In this document: positions 61,860 through 64,000 of the stretch, piece after piece | How positions within the stretch are numbered: position 1 is the stretch's first letter | Layout of the letters: each line of letters opens with the position of its first letter | Source: Pararhizobium sp. A13 | GTDB lineage: Bacteria > Pseudomonadota > Alphaproteobacteria > Rhizobiales > Rhizobiaceae | NCBI RefSeq assembly: GCF_040126305.1 | Contig: NZ_CP149510.1 | Coordinates: forward strand, 4,103,001-4,167,000 | DNA: 64,000 bases | Direction: 5' to 3' | Program-made: the position numbers and the translations under genes | Notes under the pieces: generated by a model | What the model saw: the letters and a program-made list of their open reading frames with translations, nothing else | Databases searched by the model: none | What the model was told of the DNA's origin: nothing

Positions 61860-63068
61860 TCAGCCCTTGTTCTTGTTGTAGACGTCGAAGAACACGGCAG
61901 CCAGAAGCACGAGGCCCTTGACGAGCTGCTGGTAGTCGATGCCGAGACCCATGATCGACATGCCGTTGTTCATGACGCCCATGATGAAGGCGCCGATGAC
62001 GGCACCCGTGATCTTGCCGACGCCACCCGATGCCGATGCGCCACCGATGAAGCAGGCCGCGATCACGTCAAGCTCGAAGCCGACGCCGGCCTTCGGCGTA
62101 GCTGAGTTCAGACGCGCCGCGATGATCATCCCGGCAAGAGCCGCAAGCACACCCATGTTGACGAAGGTGTAGAACGTCAGCCGCTCGGTGTTGATACCGG
62201 AGAGCTTCGCCGCCTTCTCGTTACCGCCCATCGCGTAGATGCGCCGACCAATCGTCGAACGGGTCGTGACGAAGGTGTAAAGGGCAATCAGAAGCGCCAT
62301 CACCACGAGGACGTTCGGGAAGCCCTTGTATGTCGAAAGCTGGAACCCCAGGAAAATGGCCACGGCGCTGATGATCCCCATTTGGAGAACAAAGAAAGCG
62401 AAGGGCTCGTTTTCTGTTCCATGCAGATCGTTGGTCCGGCGGTCCTTGATCCCGTAGTAGATCGCCAATGCGACCAGCACCAGCACAGCCACCAGTGCGA
62501 AGAAATTGGCGATGACACCCGGGAGAGGATTGAGGAAATAGAGGAAGTCCGGAATGAAGCCGGTCGACAACAGCTGGAAATCCTTCGGGAAAGGCCCGAT
62601 CGGCCTGTTCTGCAGCGCCAGATAGGTGAGACCGCGGAAGACGAGCATGCCGGCAAGAGTGACGATGAAGGCCGGAATTTTCCGATAGGCGACCCAATAG
62701 CCCTGGGCTGCCCCGACCAGTCCGCCGAGAGCCAGACACAACGGCACGACGATGGAGAAATGCAATCCCCACTTGACGAGCATGATCGCCGAAAGGCCGC
62801 CCGTAAACGCGACGATCGAGCCGACGGAAAGGTCGATATGGCCGGCAACGATGATCAGCAGCATTCCGAGCGCCATGATGACGATGAACGAATTCTGCAG
62901 CACGAGGTTGGTGAGGTTGACGGGCTTGAACAGCACGCCATTCGTCAAGAACTGGAAGAACAGCATGATGACCACGAGTGCGACAAGCAGGCCGTATTCG
63001 CGGATATTGTTCCTGAGATAGTCCCCGATGGAGGGCGTGGTTTTCGGAGCGCTGGTTTCGGCGACCAT
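61860..63068 (-). CDS. gguB: Multiple-monosaccharide ABC transporter permease GguB (MmsB)
   Basis: A 402-residue CUT2-type permease with ~10 membrane helices: YGLLVALVVIMLFFQFLTNG, NSFIVIMALGMLLIIVAGHI plus DLSVGSIVAFTGGLSA (the CUT2 signature), and TRSTIGRRIYAMGGNEKAAK. It works with ChvE, the sugar-binding protein whose gene lies upstream of gguA in Agrobacterium, to import arabinose, galactose, glucose, xylose and others. Its ATG overlaps the gguA stop by one base (TAATG). Confidence 0.92.
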   Translation of the reverse strand: MVAETSAPKTTPSIGDYLRNNIREYGLLVALVVIMLFFQFLTNGVLFKPVNLTNLVLQNSFIVIMALGMLLIIVAGHIDLSVGSIVAFTGGLSAIMLVKWGLHFSIVVPLCLALGGLVGAAQGYWVAYRKIPAFIVTLAGMLVFRGLTYLALQNRPIGPFPKDFQLLSTGFIPDFLYFLNPLPGVIANFFALVAVLVLVALAIYYGIKDRRTNDLHGTENEPFAFFVLQMGIISAVAIFLGFQLSTYKGFPNVLVVMALLIALYTFVTTRSTIGRRIYAMGGNEKAAKLSGINTERLTFYTFVNMGVLAALAGMIIAARLNSATPKAGVGFELDVIAACFIGGASASGGVGKITGAVIGAFIMGVMNNGMSIMGLGIDYQQLVKGLVLLAAVFFDVYNKNKG

Positions 63069-64000
63069 TAGTGTTTCTCCCCGGAGCGCATGATGGCGCG
63101 CATGATGGATTCCTGGCTTGCTTCTTTTTTCGAAAGCTCGGCGACGATGCGACCTTCGTTCATGACGTAGATGCGGTCGCAGGTTCCGAGAAGCTCGGGC
63201 ATTTCCGATGAGATCATCAGGATGCCTTTGCCTTCTGCGGCAAGCTGATTGATGATGGTGTAGATTTCGTACTTCGCCCCGACATCGATGCCGCGTGTCG
63301 GCTCGTCGAGGATCAGCACTTCAGGCGTGGTAAACAGCCATTTGGACAGAACGACCTTCTGCTGGTTGCCGCCCGACAGGTTCACGGCCTCCTGATAGAT
63401 CGAATGGGAACGGATACGCAACTTCGACCGGTAATCGGTCGCGACCTTCCGTTCCTTGTGGTCATCGATCACGCCGCCGTTTGCCACCGCGTTGAGATTG
63501 GCAAGCGTCGTGTTGTGCATGATGTTGTTGTTCAACACCAGCCCGAGCTGCTTTCGATCTTCCGTCACATAGGCAAGACCTGCGTTGATCGCACGCGGAA
63601 TGGTGCTCACGTCGACCTGTTTGCCATGCATGAAGACTTCACCGGTGATCTTGTGCCCCCAGGATTTGCCGAAGATGCTCATCACTGTTTCGGTCCGGCC
63701 AGCACCCATCAGACCCGCAATGCCGACGACTTCGCCGGCTCGGACGTTGAAATTGACATTGTGCAGGAACTGCCGGTCACGGTGTTGCTGGTGGAAGACG
63801 TTCCAGTTCTTCACCTCAAGCAGCATCTCGCCGATCTTCGGCTCGCGCGGCGGATAGCGGTCTTCCATATCGCGGCCGACCATGCCCTTGATGATCCGGT
63901 CCTCGCTGATGTCCTCGTTGTGACAGTCGAGCGTTTCGACGGTCCCGCCGTCGCGCAGGATGGTGATCTTGTCGGCGACCTTCTTGATCTCGTTGAGCTT
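63068..64000 (-). CDS. gguA: Multiple-monosaccharide ABC transporter ATP-binding protein GguA (MmsA), 5' part missing
   Basis: The frame is open from the window edge (64000) to TAA at 63068-63070, covering the last ~310 residues of a two-ATPase-domain protein of about 510. Seen are KLNEIKKVADKITILRDGGT, the end of the first ATPase domain, then a linker, and the second domain with AGLMGAGRTETVMSIFGK (degenerate Walker A), NLSGGNQQKVVLSKWLF signature and VLILDEPTRGIDVGAKYEIY. The Ala-Gly-Arg form of the second Walker A is normal for CUT2 systems (RbsA, AraG). The start and first ATPase domain lie beyond the window. Confidence 0.92.
   Translation of the reverse strand, partial: KLNEIKKVADKITILRDGGTVETLDCHNEDISEDRIIKGMVGRDMEDRYPPREPKIGEMLLEVKNWNVFHQQHRDRQFLHNVNFNVRAGEVVGIAGLMGAGRTETVMSIFGKSWGHKITGEVFMHGKQVDVSTIPRAINAGLAYVTEDRKQLGLVLNNNIMHNTTLANLNAVANGGVIDDHKERKVATDYRSKLRIRSHSIYQEAVNLSGGNQQKVVLSKWLFTTPEVLILDEPTRGIDVGAKYEIYTIINQLAAEGKGILMISSEMPELLGTCDRIYVMNEGRIVAELSKKEASQESIMRAIMRSGEKH

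Noticed and set aside
1..64000. tRNA, rRNA, CRISPR arrays, insertion sequences and prophage genes
   Set aside because: None was recognised by eye on either strand; no transposase, integrase or repeat-spacer pattern. A covariance-model scan for tRNAs and sRNAs would be needed to exclude small ones.

Overview
The window is a gene-dense, high-GC stretch of alphaproteobacterial chromosome, most likely from a Rhizobiaceae member (Rhizobium/Agrobacterium group). The grounds are a BacA/SbmA-type peptide transporter, an operon of the Agrobacterium gguABC type, two ~115-bp palindromic elements resembling rhizobial RIME repeats, a GGAAC-N16-CGTT promoter of the alphaproteobacterial general stress sigma factor (EcfG/RpoE2) type, and several GTG/TTG starts with good Shine-Dalgarno (SD) sequences. 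No rRNA, tRNA, CRISPR array, prophage or insertion sequence was seen. The first gene (LivK-like binding protein) and the last (gguA) are cut by the window edges.

Layout. 1-2.3 kb: end of a LivK-like gene, a strong terminator, then adenine deaminase (ade). 2.3-2.75 kb: decayed parDE toxin-antitoxin remnant. 2.7-8.5 kb: GH13 alpha-glucosidase, divergent from a three-gene operon (flavin/Fe-S demethylase-like oxidoreductase, Ldh-family dehydrogenase, PfkB sugar-acid kinase). 8.6-18.7 kb: PEBP protein plus AraC regulator, der GTPase and its TPR partner, NnrU-like protein, secreted polysaccharide deacetylase, bacA, MFS transporter, map, LLM flavin oxidoreductase. 18.8-21 kb: intact phd-vapC module and glpK. 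21-31.3 kb: purine block (xdhA, xdhB, LysR regulator, puuD with a frameshift, guaD), interrupted by a TetR/hydrolase/monooxygenase-like group. 31.3-39.5 kb: cupin protein, GH42 beta-galactosidase with a complete sugar ABC transporter, and a divergent AraC regulator. 39.6-44.1 kb: lldD, then puuE-uraD-allA-uraH, the second purine block. 44.1-53 kb: stress-controlled PRC-barrel protein, a divergent FAD oxidase/mnmD pair, MttB-like methyltransferase, host-attachment protein, AlkD-like protein, rhlE, EamA transporter. 53.3-56.5 kb: ATP-grasp/alpha-E/transglutaminase operon. 56.5-57.2 kb: second phd-vapC module. 57.3-64 kb: gguA-gguB-gguC, an aldehyde dehydrogenase and L-arabinonate dehydratase.

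How the genes work together. Purine salvage and degradation runs through Ade and GuaD to hypoxanthine and xanthine, XdhAB to urate, PuuD to 5-hydroxyisourate, UraH and UraD to S-allantoin, PuuE to allantoate, and AllA on ureidoglycolate. The allantoate-to-ureidoglycolate step and the XdhC cofactor-insertion protein are not in the window. The last operon couples sugar import (Ggu) to non-phosphorylative pentose oxidation ending at 2-oxoglutarate. The GH42 operon imports and cleaves beta-galactosides.

The points most worth a second look are the puuD frameshift with a hairpin masking its ribosome site, four 11-bp-phased boxes upstream of glpK, the ATP-grasp/alpha-E/transglutaminase operon without its frequent Anbu protease neighbour, the split MnmC-like arrangement, and a pyrrolysine-free MttB homologue without a visible corrinoid partner.
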